Shown here piece after piece: positions 16,917 through 25,025 of a DNA stretch of 64,000 nucleotides (its first letter is position 1; each line of letters opens with the position of its first letter). The translations under genes and the position numbers were made by a program. Origin of the DNA: Limosilactobacillus reuteri (GTDB taxonomy: Bacteria; Bacillota; Bacilli; Lactobacillales; Lactobacillaceae); the NCBI RefSeq assembly GCF_013694365.1, contig NZ_CP059275.1:2005001-2069000 (forward strand), read 5' to 3'. Below the pieces are notes generated by a model. It was given only the letters and a program-made list of their open reading frames with translations, was not told the origin of the DNA and ran no database searches.

Positions 16917-17294
16917 ATGAAAAAATTTAAGTTGATTAGCGGTTTATTAGTTATGTTCTTAGCATTCTTTATTTTAACGGGATATACAAATAATACTCAA
17001 AAGAATAGCAATACAATTAAGGTTACATACACTCTTAAACAAGGTAAAAAGGTGGTTGCTACTAAGAAAACGACTTTGAAAAAGAATGATAAGGTAATTA
17101 CCGGATTGAAGAAAAATTGGAAAGTTAAAGAAGTTAAAGGCTTTATTACATCAATTGATGGAATGAAGGAAAACCAAAAGAAAGGAATTTATTGGACATA
17201 TACAATTAATGGAGAAAAGGTTAATAAGTTAGCTAACCAGCAAACATTGAAGAATAAAGATAAGGTTCAGTTCACGTTGGATAAGGCGGAATGA
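16917..17294 (+). CDS. DUF4430-domain lipoprotein/secreted protein
   Basis: 125 residues. A basic start MKKFKLISG, a hydrophobic stretch and TGYTNN suggest a secreted protein; no clear lipobox Cys is seen, so the anchor is uncertain. The rest fits the DUF4430 (transcobalamin-like) fold: VTYTLKQGKKV, a central GFITSIDGM, GIYWTYTINGEKVNKL, and KDKVQFTLDK. In Firmicutes such proteins are often encoded next to ECF S components for cobalamin uptake. The ECF S gene follows here, although with zero spacing. Confidence 0.75.
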   Translation: MKKFKLISGLLVMFLAFFILTGYTNNTQKNSNTIKVTYTLKQGKKVVATKKTTLKKNDKVITGLKKNWKVKEVKGFITSIDGMKENQKKGIYWTYTINGEKVNKLANQQTLKNKDKVQFTLDKAE

Positions 17295-17834
17295 ATGAAA
17301 GTACGTGTTCATCCAGTAAGTAAGCATATGCAGGTCAAACGAATGACGCTAATTGCGATGCTGGCAGCACTAGGGACTGTTTTACGGGTCTTTAAGATAA
17401 TTCCAATCCCTAACGTTCAACCTGTTACAGATTTGATAATGATTGCAACATTAGTTCTTGGCGTTGGCTTTGGAATTTCATTAGCGATGATGATAATGAT
17501 CTTGTCAAATTTGCTATTAGGTTTTGGTATTTGGACCGTGCCACAGATTCTGGCTTATGCCGTATGTGTTCTTACAGTGGCTGGTCTTGCTAAAGTAACA
17601 CCCTTAAAAAAGCATTTTACATTACAGCTTATATTGGCAACTTTTCTGGGATTTGAATATGGATTTTTTGTTAGTTTAGGAATGTCAATTTATGGTGGCT
17701 GGGCTGCTTTCTTGGCTTATTGGCTTAGCGGACTGTTATTTGACCTATATCATGCATTAGGAAATTTAGGCTGTTACTTTATTTTATATAAGCCGTTAAC
17801 GGTAGCATTTAAGCACTATTTGCAAGAAGGATAA
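17295..17834 (+). CDS. ECF transporter S component, possibly for cobalamin
   Basis: 179 residues, six hydrophobic helices. MTLIAMLAALGTVLRVFK at the start of helix 1 matches the A-x-x-x-A surface that contacts the EcfT coupling protein in S components. IPIPNVQPVTDLIMIATLVLG and the following helices are typical of this fold. It captures a vitamin for the shared ECF energising module. The adjacent DUF4430 protein points to cobalamin (CbrT-like), but the substrate is inferred from context. No EcfA or EcfT gene is in the window. Confidence 0.75.
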   Translation: MKVRVHPVSKHMQVKRMTLIAMLAALGTVLRVFKIIPIPNVQPVTDLIMIATLVLGVGFGISLAMMIMILSNLLLGFGIWTVPQILAYAVCVLTVAGLAKVTPLKKHFTLQLILATFLGFEYGFFVSLGMSIYGGWAAFLAYWLSGLLFDLYHALGNLGCYFILYKPLTVAFKHYLQEG

Positions 17835-18020
17835 ATGAATTACGATCGAACAGCTAAGCAGCAACAAAATTATGTTAATCAATATCGCCGCCGTATGATT
17901 CAACAAGATTTAATTACACCGGCTGGTAATGGTCAAGTGCGATTTAAATTACCGTTATTTAAAGAATATCTTGATGATACTCAAGATATCAATTCTGTTC
18001 GCTATGACCCATTGCTTTAA
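17835..18020 (+). CDS. C-terminal fragment, possibly of an ATPase
   Basis: 61 residues (MNYDRTAKQQQNYVNQY.. ending SVRYDPLL). The section QQDLITPAGNGQVRFKLPLFKEYL resembles the winged-helix end of an AAA-type ATP-binding protein, where a helix-turn-helix is followed by a strand and PxxxxYL. It is too short to be sure, with no start-site support; treat as a partial gene of unknown function. Confidence 0.45.
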   Translation: MNYDRTAKQQQNYVNQYRRRMIQQDLITPAGNGQVRFKLPLFKEYLDDTQDINSVRYDPLL

Positions 18021-18147
18021 CTGAAACTTGAAAGCACCTTAAAGAACCAGAGCCCACGCCAGCTCTGGTTTTGTTGGCCTTAAATTAGTTTTAGACAGCC
18101 ACTCTAAGTACCCTTTGGATGTTTTGCGGTAAGTAGCCGATGAATTG
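18021..18147 (-). mobile_element. IS4-type element right end, inverted (127 bp)
   Basis: Reverse complement of the last codons of the IS4 transposase (39780-39833) continuing to a terminal repeat CTGAAACTTGAAAG. It contains a hairpin AACCAGAGC..GCTCTGGTT around 18045-18071, a likely terminator. Exact copy at 38366-38492. Confidence 0.82.
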
Positions 18148-18304
18148 GAATCACTATCCACGAGCTATGTTTAATGGACATTCGTCAATGGATATCTATC
18201 GTAAGGCCTTCTACCAAGAGATATCACAGCTCCATCAACCAATAATCAATTGGTCAGTATTATTTATTTGAGTCTAGTGGTTAACTTATTCTTGAAATTT
18301 AGGA
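18148..18304 (+). mobile_element. IS30-A transposase C-terminus and right end
   Basis: Encodes the last ~40 residues of IS30-A transposase (HYPRAMFNG.. IINWSVLFI, stop at 18269-18271) and the right terminus TTCTTGAAATTTAGGA. It carries small differences from 40228-40383 (GGACATTCG for GGATATTCG), so it represents another copy. Confidence 0.75.
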
Positions 18305-18308
18305 AATA

Positions 18309-18379
18309 GCGGGTATAGTTCAGTGGTAAAACCACAGCCTTCCAATCTGTTGTCGCGAGTTCGATTCTCGTTACCCGCT
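18309..18379 (+). tRNA. tRNA-Gly (TCC)
   Basis: Complete cloverleaf, anticodon TCC, acceptor GCGGGTA/TACCCGC. Followed by a 7-nt spacer. Confidence 0.93.
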
Positions 18380-18386
18380 TTAATAT

Positions 18387-18458
18387 GGCCCGTTAGTCAA
18401 GTGGTTAAGACACCAGCCTTTCACGCTGGTATCGTGGGTTCAAATCCCGCACGGGTCA
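18387..18458 (+). tRNA. tRNA-Glu (TTC)
   Basis: Anticodon TTC; acceptor GGCCCGT/ACGGGTC with one G-T pair. A 5-nt spacer follows. Confidence 0.93.
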
Positions 18459-18463
18459 TTTTT

Positions 18464-18536
18464 GGAGGATTAGCTCAGTTGGGAGAGCATCTGCCTTACA
18501 AGCAGGGGGTCACAGGTTCGAGCCCTGTATCCTCCA
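18464..18536 (+). tRNA. tRNA-Val (TAC)
   Basis: Same as 11265 except GGGGG in place of GGAGG after the anticodon arm. Confidence 0.93.
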
Positions 18537-18538
18537 TT

Positions 18539-18610
18539 GGCCCGTTAGTCAAGTGGTTAAGACACCAGCCTTTCACGCTGGTATCGTGGGTTCAAATCCC
18601 GCACGGGTCA
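18539..18610 (+). tRNA. tRNA-Glu (TTC), repeat
   Basis: Exact repeat of 18387-18458, now abutting the next tRNA directly. Confidence 0.92.
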
Positions 18611-18683
18611 GGAGGATTAGCTCAGTTGGGAGAGCATCTGCCTTACAAGCAGGGGGTCACAGGTTCGAGCCCTGTATCCTCCA
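18611..18683 (+). tRNA. tRNA-Val (TAC), repeat
   Basis: Exact repeat of 18464-18536 without spacer on either side. Confidence 0.92.
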
Positions 18684-18755
18684 TGGGCTATAGCCAAGCG
18701 GTAAGGCAACGGTTTTTGGTACCGTCATGCGCTGGTTCGAATCCAGCTAGCCCAA
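18684..18755 (+). tRNA. tRNA-Gln (TTG)
   Basis: Acceptor TGGGCTA/TAGCCCA; anticodon TTG. The next base is the ATG of the ISL3 transposase. Confidence 0.93.
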
Positions 18756-20003
18756 ATGTCCCATAATGATTCTATCCTAAATATTCTTGGAATTAAAGAT
18801 AAAAATATTAAAATTATTTCTGTTGAAGAAGCTGAACACAACAACGATTCTGTTAAAGAGTATATAACGCTAATAACAGCTACTCTTTCTTATCCGATTA
18901 ATCGTTGTCGTAACTGTGGCTTTCCCACAGTTAATAAGGATGGCTTTCGCAAAACTCATGTACGACTGGCAAGTTTAAATGGGAGAAGATATGAACTAGA
19001 GCTTCGTAAACAACGTTATAAATGTAAATCATGCCATACTACTTTTGGTGCTATTACTAATTTAACCAAAGAAAATCAAACCTTATCCAGTGATCTCAAA
19101 AATCAAATCATGCTTTTAGCTCGTAAAGGCCTATCTGGTCAGCTTATTGCTGAAATGTGTCACTGCTCTCCTAGCAGTGTTCGTCGAACAATCTTAGAGC
19201 GCATGGAACCACACTATCGTGTGGCTAAGTTGCCTAAGCATCTATGTTTTGACGAGTTTCGTTCAATTAAGTCTGTGATGTCCTTTATCTGTTGTGACGC
19301 TGAAACCCACCAAATTGTCACAAAGTTACAGGATCGTCTATCACCTACCATTGTTGATTATTTTGAAAGTCGTTATTCAAAAGCCGAACGCGAATGCGTT
19401 CAATCAGTTGTAATTGATTTAAATGCTCAATATCAAAGTTTTATCTATCGCCTTTTCCCTAATGCCAATATCATTATTGATCGCTTCCACCTTGTACAAT
19501 TAGCTGGTCGCGCTTTGGACAATTGTCGTATCTCTATCCTAAAGCAACTTGATAAACAGAGCCGAGAATATAAAATTATGAAGTCACATTGGAAGCTATT
19601 CCATAAAAAAGCTGAAGATCTTCACCCTGAAGAAGTAGTTTTTCTTCGCGGCGTTAAACAATATATGACTCGCCAAAATGCTGTTGATCTCATTACTAGT
19701 AAATTTTCCAAGTTCGCTGAAGTCTACCAAACTTACCAAGATATCACGAAAGCCCTAAACGAGCGCAATAGTGAATTACTAGAGTCAACCATCTTAGACT
19801 ACCAAAAAACCAATACAGAAATGGATACTGCTATTCAAACCCTTCGTCAAAACAGAAAATATGTCTTAAATAGCGCTAAATTTGAATACTCTAATGGTCC
19901 TTTAGAAGGCATCAATCGCAAAATCAAAACCCTAAAACGAACTTGTTATGGTTTTGCCAATCAAAAATTTTTCTTTTTAAGAATCGATTGTATTTTTTCG
20001 TAA
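18756..20003 (+). CDS. ISL3 family transposase
   Basis: 415 residues, full length. An N-terminal zinc ribbon (CRNCGFP and CKSCH, residues ~50-95), helix-turn-helix (GLSGQLIAEMCHCSPSSVRR), then a DDE nuclease core: CFDEFRS (first Asp), VVIDLNAQY and IIIDRFHLVQLAG (second Asp region), and the C-terminal YSNGPLEGINRKIKTLKR (Glu). Cut-and-paste transposase. Its ATG follows tRNA-Gln with zero spacing. After the stop codon a T-rich stretch leads into a group II intron 5' end. Confidence 0.93.
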   Translation: MSHNDSILNILGIKDKNIKIISVEEAEHNNDSVKEYITLITATLSYPINRCRNCGFPTVNKDGFRKTHVRLASLNGRRYELELRKQRYKCKSCHTTFGAITNLTKENQTLSSDLKNQIMLLARKGLSGQLIAEMCHCSPSSVRRTILERMEPHYRVAKLPKHLCFDEFRSIKSVMSFICCDAETHQIVTKLQDRLSPTIVDYFESRYSKAERECVQSVVIDLNAQYQSFIYRLFPNANIIIDRFHLVQLAGRALDNCRISILKQLDKQSREYKIMKSHWKLFHKKAEDLHPEEVVFLRGVKQYMTRQNAVDLITSKFSKFAEVYQTYQDITKALNERNSELLESTILDYQKTNTEMDTAIQTLRQNRKYVLNSAKFEYSNGPLEGINRKIKTLKRTCYGFANQKFFFLRIDCIFS

Positions 20004-20012
20004 GTTTTTTTA

Positions 20013-20210
20013 GTGCGCCCGGCATGGGTATTAGCTAGGTGGTGAAAGTCCGCTATGGGCCGTAGTAGTCGGAACCATGAGCTGAGGACAAGGGTGTCCA
20101 CCGTGAGGTGGAATCTGAAGGAAGTCTAAGGCAAAGTACTGCATCGATGAACAAGAAGTAGCTATAAGGCTGAAATTAACTGGATAAGGCTGCTAGACAA
20201 GTTGAAGTCC
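20013..20210 (+). mobile_element. Group II intron 5' end (198 bp)
   Basis: Begins GTGCGCCCGG, the GTGCG 5' splice boundary, and follows domain I. The upstream bases TTTTTTCGTAAGTTTTTTTA are the ISL3 3' flank, so this could be a real insertion site just beyond the ISL3 gene. It breaks off at GAAGTCCA and joins inverted tnpB DNA. Confidence 0.8.
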
Positions 20211-20578
20211 ACTTGTTTTAGGAAGAGTTTGGTTTTCGCTTTCCACTAAAACAGTAATGTAATATTGACCAGCAACGTTCAGACGAACAGTGACATTCTT
20301 AATTTTACCCATTGGCAATCGACCAGCTCTAAAATAGACGATACCGAGTTTTGGTAACTTTATATGATGGCAATCTAAAACTTTAATATTGCCATTAACG
20401 TACTTTGAATTGTAGCTCTGAGAATATTTTCTGGATTTAAATCGAGGGAACTTATTTTGACCTTTAAAAAAGCGTTGAAAAGCATCGGCTAAATTGCGAT
20501 TAGCACTTTGCAAAGCAGTTGATTCTGCTTGTTTCAACCAAGGATACTCAACCTTAAGTTGTTTCAACAGATTATTCA
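20211..20578 (-). pseudogene. tnpB: TnpB fragment, inverted
   Basis: Reverse complement of 20747-21112 (tnpB codons from MNNLLKQLKV to ENQTLPKT). Mirror partner of the + strand fragment that starts at the next base. Confidence 0.82.
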
Positions 20579-21112
20579 ATGGTTCTAAAAGCCGTTAAAA
20601 TGCGCATCTATCCAAATTCAGCACAACGAAATCAGCTCTGGCAAACCTTCGGTTGTGTTCGTTTTGTATGGAATCAAATGCTTAATATGCAAATTGAACG
20701 GCGCAAGAATAATCCGGAAGCTAAATTTGTGAATGCCTTTGGGATGAATAATCTGTTGAAACAACTTAAGGTTGAGTATCCTTGGTTGAAACAAGCAGAA
20801 TCAACTGCTTTGCAAAGTGCTAATCGCAATTTAGCCGATGCTTTTCAACGCTTTTTTAAAGGTCAAAATAAGTTCCCTCGATTTAAATCCAGAAAATATT
20901 CTCAGAGCTACAATTCAAAGTACGTTAATGGCAATATTAAAGTTTTAGATTGCCATCATATAAAGTTACCAAAACTCGGTATCGTCTATTTTAGAGCTGG
21001 TCGATTGCCAATGGGTAAAATTAAGAATGTCACTGTTCGTCTGAACGTTGCTGGTCAATATTACATTACTGTTTTAGTGGAAAGCGAAAACCAAACTCTT
21101 CCTAAAACACTT
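20579..21112 (+). pseudogene. tnpB: IS605-type TnpB, N-terminal part
   Basis: About 177 residues of the RNA-guided nuclease TnpB: the helical N-terminal OrfB domain with MRIYPNSAQRNQLWQTFGCVRFVWNQML, then NKFPRFKSRKYSQSYNSK (split: NKFPRFKSRKYSQS, YNSK) and beta strands up to LVESENQTLPKT. The RuvC nuclease part is at 55440-55998. Start ATG at 20579. The residues after TLPKT belong to joined inverted DNA. Confidence 0.85.
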
Positions 21113-21247
21113 CCGGATTATTCTTGCGCCGTTCAATTTGCATATTAAGCATTTGATTCCATACAAAACGAACACAACCGAAGGTTTGCCAGAGCTGATT
21201 TCGTTGTGCTGAATTTGGATAGATGCGCATTTTAACGGCTTTTAGAA
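21113..21247 (-). pseudogene. tnpB: TnpB 5' end, inverted, following tnpA
   Basis: Reading leftwards from 21247, ATGGTTCTAAAAGCCG starts tnpB with its first ~45 codons. The ATG overlaps the tnpA stop codon (TAATGG), which shows the natural order tnpA then tnpB on one strand, with translational coupling. It breaks off at CCGGAAG. Confidence 0.83.
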
Positions 21248-21250
21248 CCA

Positions 21251-21661
21251 TTATTTTCTCCCTTGACTTTCAATATATCGTTTTACAACTTCTAAAGGCG
21301 CTCCACCAGTGCTAATTAAGCAATAGCTTTGTGTCCAAAAAGCTGATTTCCAAAGATACTGCTTGATTTCTGGAAATTGTTTTTTGACCATTCTGGAGCT
21401 AGACGATTTGTAAGCATTTAAAAATTTAGCCATTTCCGTATGAGGCGTTGCTCTAAACAAAACATGTACGTGGTCCTGATCATGATTCCATTCTTGCAAA
21501 TTAATGCCGTATGCTTGTCCCACAACTACAAAACGATGTTTAAGATATTCAGATATTTCATCGTTAATTACTTTTCGACGATACTTAACCACCATTACCA
21601 AATGGTAATTAAGTAAGTATACTGAATGCTGATTCCTATCTAACTCTATTGTTATCAGCAC
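21251..21661 (-). CDS. tnpA: IS200/IS605 family TnpA, Y1 transposase
   Basis: 136 residues, complete. It shows the HUH motif in QDHVHVLFRATP (His-hydrophobic-His), the catalytic tyrosine in VVKRYIESQGRK, and the YHLVMVVKYRRKVI opening strand. This HUH single-strand transposase excises and inserts the element as a circular single strand without target duplication. It lies directly upstream of tnpB, overlapping by a TAATG. Confidence 0.92.
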   Translation of the reverse strand: MLITIELDRNQHSVYLLNYHLVMVVKYRRKVINDEISEYLKHRFVVVGQAYGINLQEWNHDQDHVHVLFRATPHTEMAKFLNAYKSSSSRMVKKQFPEIKQYLWKSAFWTQSYCLISTGGAPLEVVKRYIESQGRK

Positions 21662-21776
21662 ATTTTATAGATATATACTAAATATATCATAGAACAAAAG
21701 AAAAAGCACTAACGTGCTTTAAGAGAGCGATTCATCCCCTACTTATAGAAGTGGGGGTATTCTCGCAAATTTATGG
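21662..21776 (-). mobile_element. IS605-type left end
   Basis: Upstream of tnpA: a hairpin AAGCACTAACGTGCTT (about 21704-21719) and the subterminal stem CCCCTACTT..AAGTGGGGG typical of an IS200/IS605 left end recognised by TnpA. A near copy with AAGTAGGGG is at 62286-62403. Confidence 0.7.
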
Positions 21777-22129
21777 ATAAAAAGATGGTGGTTAAGTATC
21801 GTCGAAAAGTAATTAACGATGAAATATCTGAATATCTTAAACATCGTTTTGTAGTTGTGGGACAAGCATACGGCATTAATTTGCAAGAATGGAATCATGA
21901 TCAGGACCACGTACATGTTTTGTTTAGAGCAACGCCTCATACGGAAATGGCTAAATTTTTAAATGCTTACAAATCGTCTAGCTCCAGAATGGTCAAAAAA
22001 CAATTTCCAGAAATCAAGCAGTATCTTTGGAAATCAGCTTTTTGGACACAAAGCTATTGCTTAATTAGCACTGGTGGAGCGCCTTTAGAAGTTGTAAAAC
22101 GATATATTGAAAGTCAAGGGAGAAAATAA
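21777..22129 (+). pseudogene. tnpA: TnpA fragment (Y1 transposase), + strand
   Basis: Mirror copy of most of the minus-strand tnpA (from VVKYRRKVI to ESQGRK stop), missing the first ~22 codons. It retains the HUH and Tyr motifs, but the start is lost in inverted left-end DNA. Confidence 0.85.
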
Positions 22130-22309
22130 GTGTATGAAAACTCTCAGATATTCCATGGAAAAGTAGGCCTTCAGCTTGAAACTGTAGAAGAAGCACGACA
22201 AAAACAGCGAATTACAAAAACAAGTAAAAACAATCAGTTTAATAAACGTCATCAGGTGAAAAACAAAGAGATGATTTGTCATTCGAATAAAAAAGACCTC
22301 CCGTCATAA
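22130..22309 (+). CDS. Hypothetical protein fragment, 59 aa
   Basis: Frame from GTG (VYENSQIFHGKVG.. to KKDLPS). Lys/Gln-rich, helical (TVEEARQKQRITKTSK). Not recognised. It begins at the base after the tnpA stop codon and ends one base before the next frame, so it was probably a partial or split gene. Confidence 0.4.
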   Translation: MYENSQIFHGKVGLQLETVEEARQKQRITKTSKNNQFNKRHQVKNKEMICHSNKKDLPS

Positions 22310-22510
22310 TTGATATATCAATGTGTTGGTTTTAAATTGTGTGATGGTGGGGAACTCCATGTTCATTTACTGATTAATACAGTAAAAACAAATGGTAAAA
22401 CAGTATCAATAAGTCGCCTTTCTGTTAATAAAGCAAGCCCACGTAAAGATGCTAAGACGATAACTAAGAAAGCACAACTTAAACAATCGGTTTCCTATTC
22501 GGGTGTATGA
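22310..22510 (+). CDS. Hypothetical protein fragment, 66 aa
   Basis: Starts TTG immediately after the preceding stop codon. GGELHVHLLINTVKTNGKTVSISRLSVNKASPR has a His-x-His, Asn-Thr-Val pattern vaguely like a relaxase or HUH fold, but the fragment is too short to assign. Possibly part of the same gene as 22130-22309, split by a frameshift. Confidence 0.35.
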   Translation: MIYQCVGFKLCDGGELHVHLLINTVKTNGKTVSISRLSVNKASPRKDAKTITKKAQLKQSVSYSGV

Positions 22511-22583
22511 GCCAACTTAGCTCAGCTGGTAGAGCATCTCCCTCGTAAAGAGAAGGTCGGAGGTTCGACTCCTCTAGTTGGCA
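22511..22583 (+). tRNA. tRNA-Thr (CGT)
   Basis: Acceptor GCCAACT/AGTTGGC; anticodon CGT. Starts at the base after the preceding stop codon. Confidence 0.93.
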
Positions 22584-22656
22584 TCCGGCATAGCTCAGTT
22601 GGTAGAGCACCTGACTGTTAATCAGGTTGTCGTCAGTTCGAGTCTGACTGCCGGAG
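22584..22656 (+). tRNA. tRNA-Asn (GTT)
   Basis: Acceptor TCCGGCA/TGCCGGA, discriminator G; anticodon GTT. Abuts tRNA-Thr. Confidence 0.93.
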
Positions 22657-22660
22657 AGAG

Positions 22661-22777
22661 TGTGGTGATGATGGCTTGAAGGATACACCTGTTCCCATGC
22701 CGAACACAGAAGTTAAGCTTCAACACGCCGAAAGTAGTTGGGGGATCGCTCCCTGCGAGGATAGGACGTTGCCATGC
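22661..22777 (+). rRNA. rrf: 5S rRNA
   Basis: 117 nt, with CCTGTTCCCATGCC where the copies at 11026 have CCTGTACCC, and ending CCATGC rather than CCACGC; a second 5S variant. Confidence 0.94.
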
Positions 22778-22781
22778 GTTC

Positions 22782-22898
22782 GCATGGCAACGTCCTATCC
22801 TCGCAGGGAGCGATCCCCCAACTACTTTCGGCGTGTTGAAGCTTAACTTCTGTGTTCGGCATGGGAACAGGTGTATCCTTCAAGCCATCATCACCACA
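22782..22898 (-). rRNA. rrf: 5S rRNA, inverted copy
   Basis: Exact reverse complement of 22661-22777, separated by four bases (GTTC). Head-to-head 5S genes are unnatural and mark a snap-back join. Confidence 0.88.
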
Positions 22899-22913
22899 CT
22901 CTTTGTCCCTTCA

Positions 22914-23056
22914 GACATGGTATCATTTAAGTGCGTCATTTGACGGACATCCTTTCATATAGGTTTGGTTCACTTAATATGATACCTGATGTCACGCCGA
23001 ATGGCGTTTTTTATTTACCACCAACTGGGTGGCTAACTTTATTCTATAATCCACCG
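22914..23056 (-). mobile_element. IS30-A left end, inverted, with start of transposase
   Basis: Minus strand: left terminus GGTGGATTATAGAATAAAG at 23056, leader hairpin, and the first codons of the IS30-A transposase (MTHLNDTM) towards 22914. It ends next to the ATG of an unrelated gene. Confidence 0.75.
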
Positions 23057-23061
23057 TAAAA

Positions 23062-23499
23062 ATGAAGCCCAAAATTACACCGGAAATGAAATTAGGGATG
23101 AGAGAGTTTGAAAATACCATGTTTATGCTCAAAGCAATCCCTTGTGAAGAAAATATTAACCGTTTTGCGCTTCAAGGTAACCTCAACCCAGAACGATTAG
23201 ATAACATTGCCTGGTTCTTACCGGCATATCTTTCAGCCGATTTCAACCTCTTCTTTATTTTTGCTCCAAACGTCAATAATCGTTGGGCAATTAGTTGCTC
23301 ACAAATTCATATTGAGAATGATAACCAAATTACAGCAATGAGCGAAACTGTTCCAACTGGTCTTGGTTTGAATGCAGTAAACGAATTAAGTCCTAGTTCC
23401 GCAATTGAATTGGTAGCTTATCTAAAAACACTCGAAGTAAATGGATTAGGTTATTTTGACGAAGAAGTTGGTAAAGAAGAAAATGTACGTTTTCAATAA
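23062..23499 (+). CDS. Hypothetical protein, 145 aa
   Basis: Complete-looking frame (MKPKITPEMKLGMREFE.. to GKEENVRFQ). Acidic, mixed alpha/beta, no membrane segment. FNLFFIFAPNVNNRWAISC and SETVPTGLGLNAV are distinctive, but I do not recognise the family. Its stop codon abuts the next ATG; the pair may still be natural neighbours because both look alike in composition. Confidence 0.55.
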   Translation: MKPKITPEMKLGMREFENTMFMLKAIPCEENINRFALQGNLNPERLDNIAWFLPAYLSADFNLFFIFAPNVNNRWAISCSQIHIENDNQITAMSETVPTGLGLNAVNELSPSSAIELVAYLKTLEVNGLGYFDEEVGKEENVRFQ

Positions 23500-24459
23500 A
23501 TGAAGCGAAATCTTAAATCAGCAGTATATAAACACCTAAACTTTGCTAATGATTTTCAAAATTTCTTTGATTTTCCGGATTTTCGTGAAATGAGACCAAT
23601 CATCCGTGAAGCAGTTCAGCAGCTTGCTAAAGATAGCTTTTCGCAACCAGTCTTGCCTGTTAAAATTGAGCATCAGGCCCTTGCAATTGAGCAACAATTG
23701 GAACGGGAAACTAGAAAATATCAGCAACAAAACGGTTTCTACCCTAATCAGCAGTCTGAACTCCATAATTTAATCCGGCTCTACACAAACCTCTTACAAA
23801 CGATTAGTAAACGTGAAATAATTGATCAAGAGATTGAAGATGTTATTTATGCCGCCAACCAAACTCGTGAAAGTCTCCGTAAACTAAAAAAGCTTGAAGG
23901 TTCCGGAGATTTATATGAGGATAGTCAAGATAAGGAACTTGTGCCAGGAACCTTTTATGATATTGTAACGCGACAGCTAATCCGACCTTACTTGTTAAAT
24001 CCACAGGGAAAGATGATTCCGAAAAATGTTAATTACGAGGGACGCCAATTAGTAATCCAAATGATTACTTATTGCTATCGTGACTGGGATTCTTATCTTA
24101 CCCACCAATACGATGAGCAATACAACATTAAAAATGAACGTGGCCTGACAAGCAGGGAGTATTACGATAAATTAGAGGAAAACGAACTGAAATATGCTGA
24201 CCATGCCTATGCTGAGGTGATTGCAGATACGTTTAACGAATTTAAAAAAATTCTTGTCCCCAAATATCTTGCCGCTCTTGATATTATGTCAACTAACATT
24301 GAGAAAATTCTCATCCAATATCCTCGTCTCCGCCTGCAGTTCAATCAGGTAATCGCAAACAATTTCAAGCTTGATGCCCATGGGAAAATGCACGTGATGG
24401 ACGCCCCGCTCCAAGATATAAGAAATAAGTATAACTACTATCGCGAAAACTTTAGTTAG
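23500..24459 (+). CDS. Hypothetical protein, 319 aa
   Basis: Soluble, strongly helical and charged protein (MKRNLKSAVYKHLNFAND.. to NKYNYYRENFS). A central coiled-coil-like stretch (EIEDVIYAANQTRESLRKLKKLE split as EIEDVIYAANQTRE, SLRKLKKLE) and aromatic YRDWDSYLTHQYDEQYN follow. No catalytic motif is visible. Could belong to a prophage or plasmid accessory region. Function unknown. Confidence 0.55.
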   Translation: MKRNLKSAVYKHLNFANDFQNFFDFPDFREMRPIIREAVQQLAKDSFSQPVLPVKIEHQALAIEQQLERETRKYQQQNGFYPNQQSELHNLIRLYTNLLQTISKREIIDQEIEDVIYAANQTRESLRKLKKLEGSGDLYEDSQDKELVPGTFYDIVTRQLIRPYLLNPQGKMIPKNVNYEGRQLVIQMITYCYRDWDSYLTHQYDEQYNIKNERGLTSREYYDKLEENELKYADHAYAEVIADTFNEFKKILVPKYLAALDIMSTNIEKILIQYPRLRLQFNQVIANNFKLDAHGKMHVMDAPLQDIRNKYNYYRENFS

Positions 24460-24464
24460 TTGTA

Positions 24465-24591
24465 TCCTAAATTTCAAGAATAAGTTAGCCACTGGACTCA
24501 AATAAATAATACTGACCAATTGATTATTGGTTGATGGAGCTGTGATATCTCTTGGTAGAAGGCCTTACGATAGATATCCATTGACGAATGG
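24465..24591 (-). mobile_element. IS30-A right end, inverted (127 bp)
   Basis: Reverse complement of the IS30-A transposase C-terminus and right terminus (40257-40383). Exactly 127 bp, between an unrelated stop codon and the group II intron. Confidence 0.85.
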
Positions 24592-25025
24592 GCATGGGTA
24601 TTAGCTAGGCGGTGAGAGTCCGCTATGGGCCGTAGTAGTCGGAACCATGAGCTGAGGACAAGGGTGTCCACTGCGAGGTGGAATCTGAAGGAAGTCTAAG
24701 GCAAAGTACTGCACCGATGAACAAGAAGTAGCTATAAGGCTGGAACTAACTGGATAAGACTGCATGACAAGTTAAAGTCCAACACTACTCGAAGTTACTT
24801 TCAGTAAAGCTACCGGTGACATGGTACGAAAGTTAATATCCTTACCCGGGGAGATCTGGCCTACACGTTTCCGACAAGAGGAATAAGTTTAATTTCCACA
24901 GAAACAAGCGGTGCAGTGATGTAGCGTTGAGTAAGCCAGAAGTCAGCCGAGGTCATAGTAGTCTGAGTAATCAGATGAAGGACTGAACGACAATAACTTG
25001 TAACTTATATCGGAGGTGTAATCAG
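24592..25025 (+). mobile_element. Group II intron RNA, domains I to IV 5' part
   Basis: 434 nt running contiguously from eight bases inside the intron (the GTGCGCCT start is cut off) to the start codon of its reverse transcriptase. It ends TATCGGAGGTGTAATCAG, with GGAGGTG as ribosome binding site about 8 nt before GTG. The homologous stretches at 58997-59297 and 62661-63001 differ at several positions. Confidence 0.82.
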
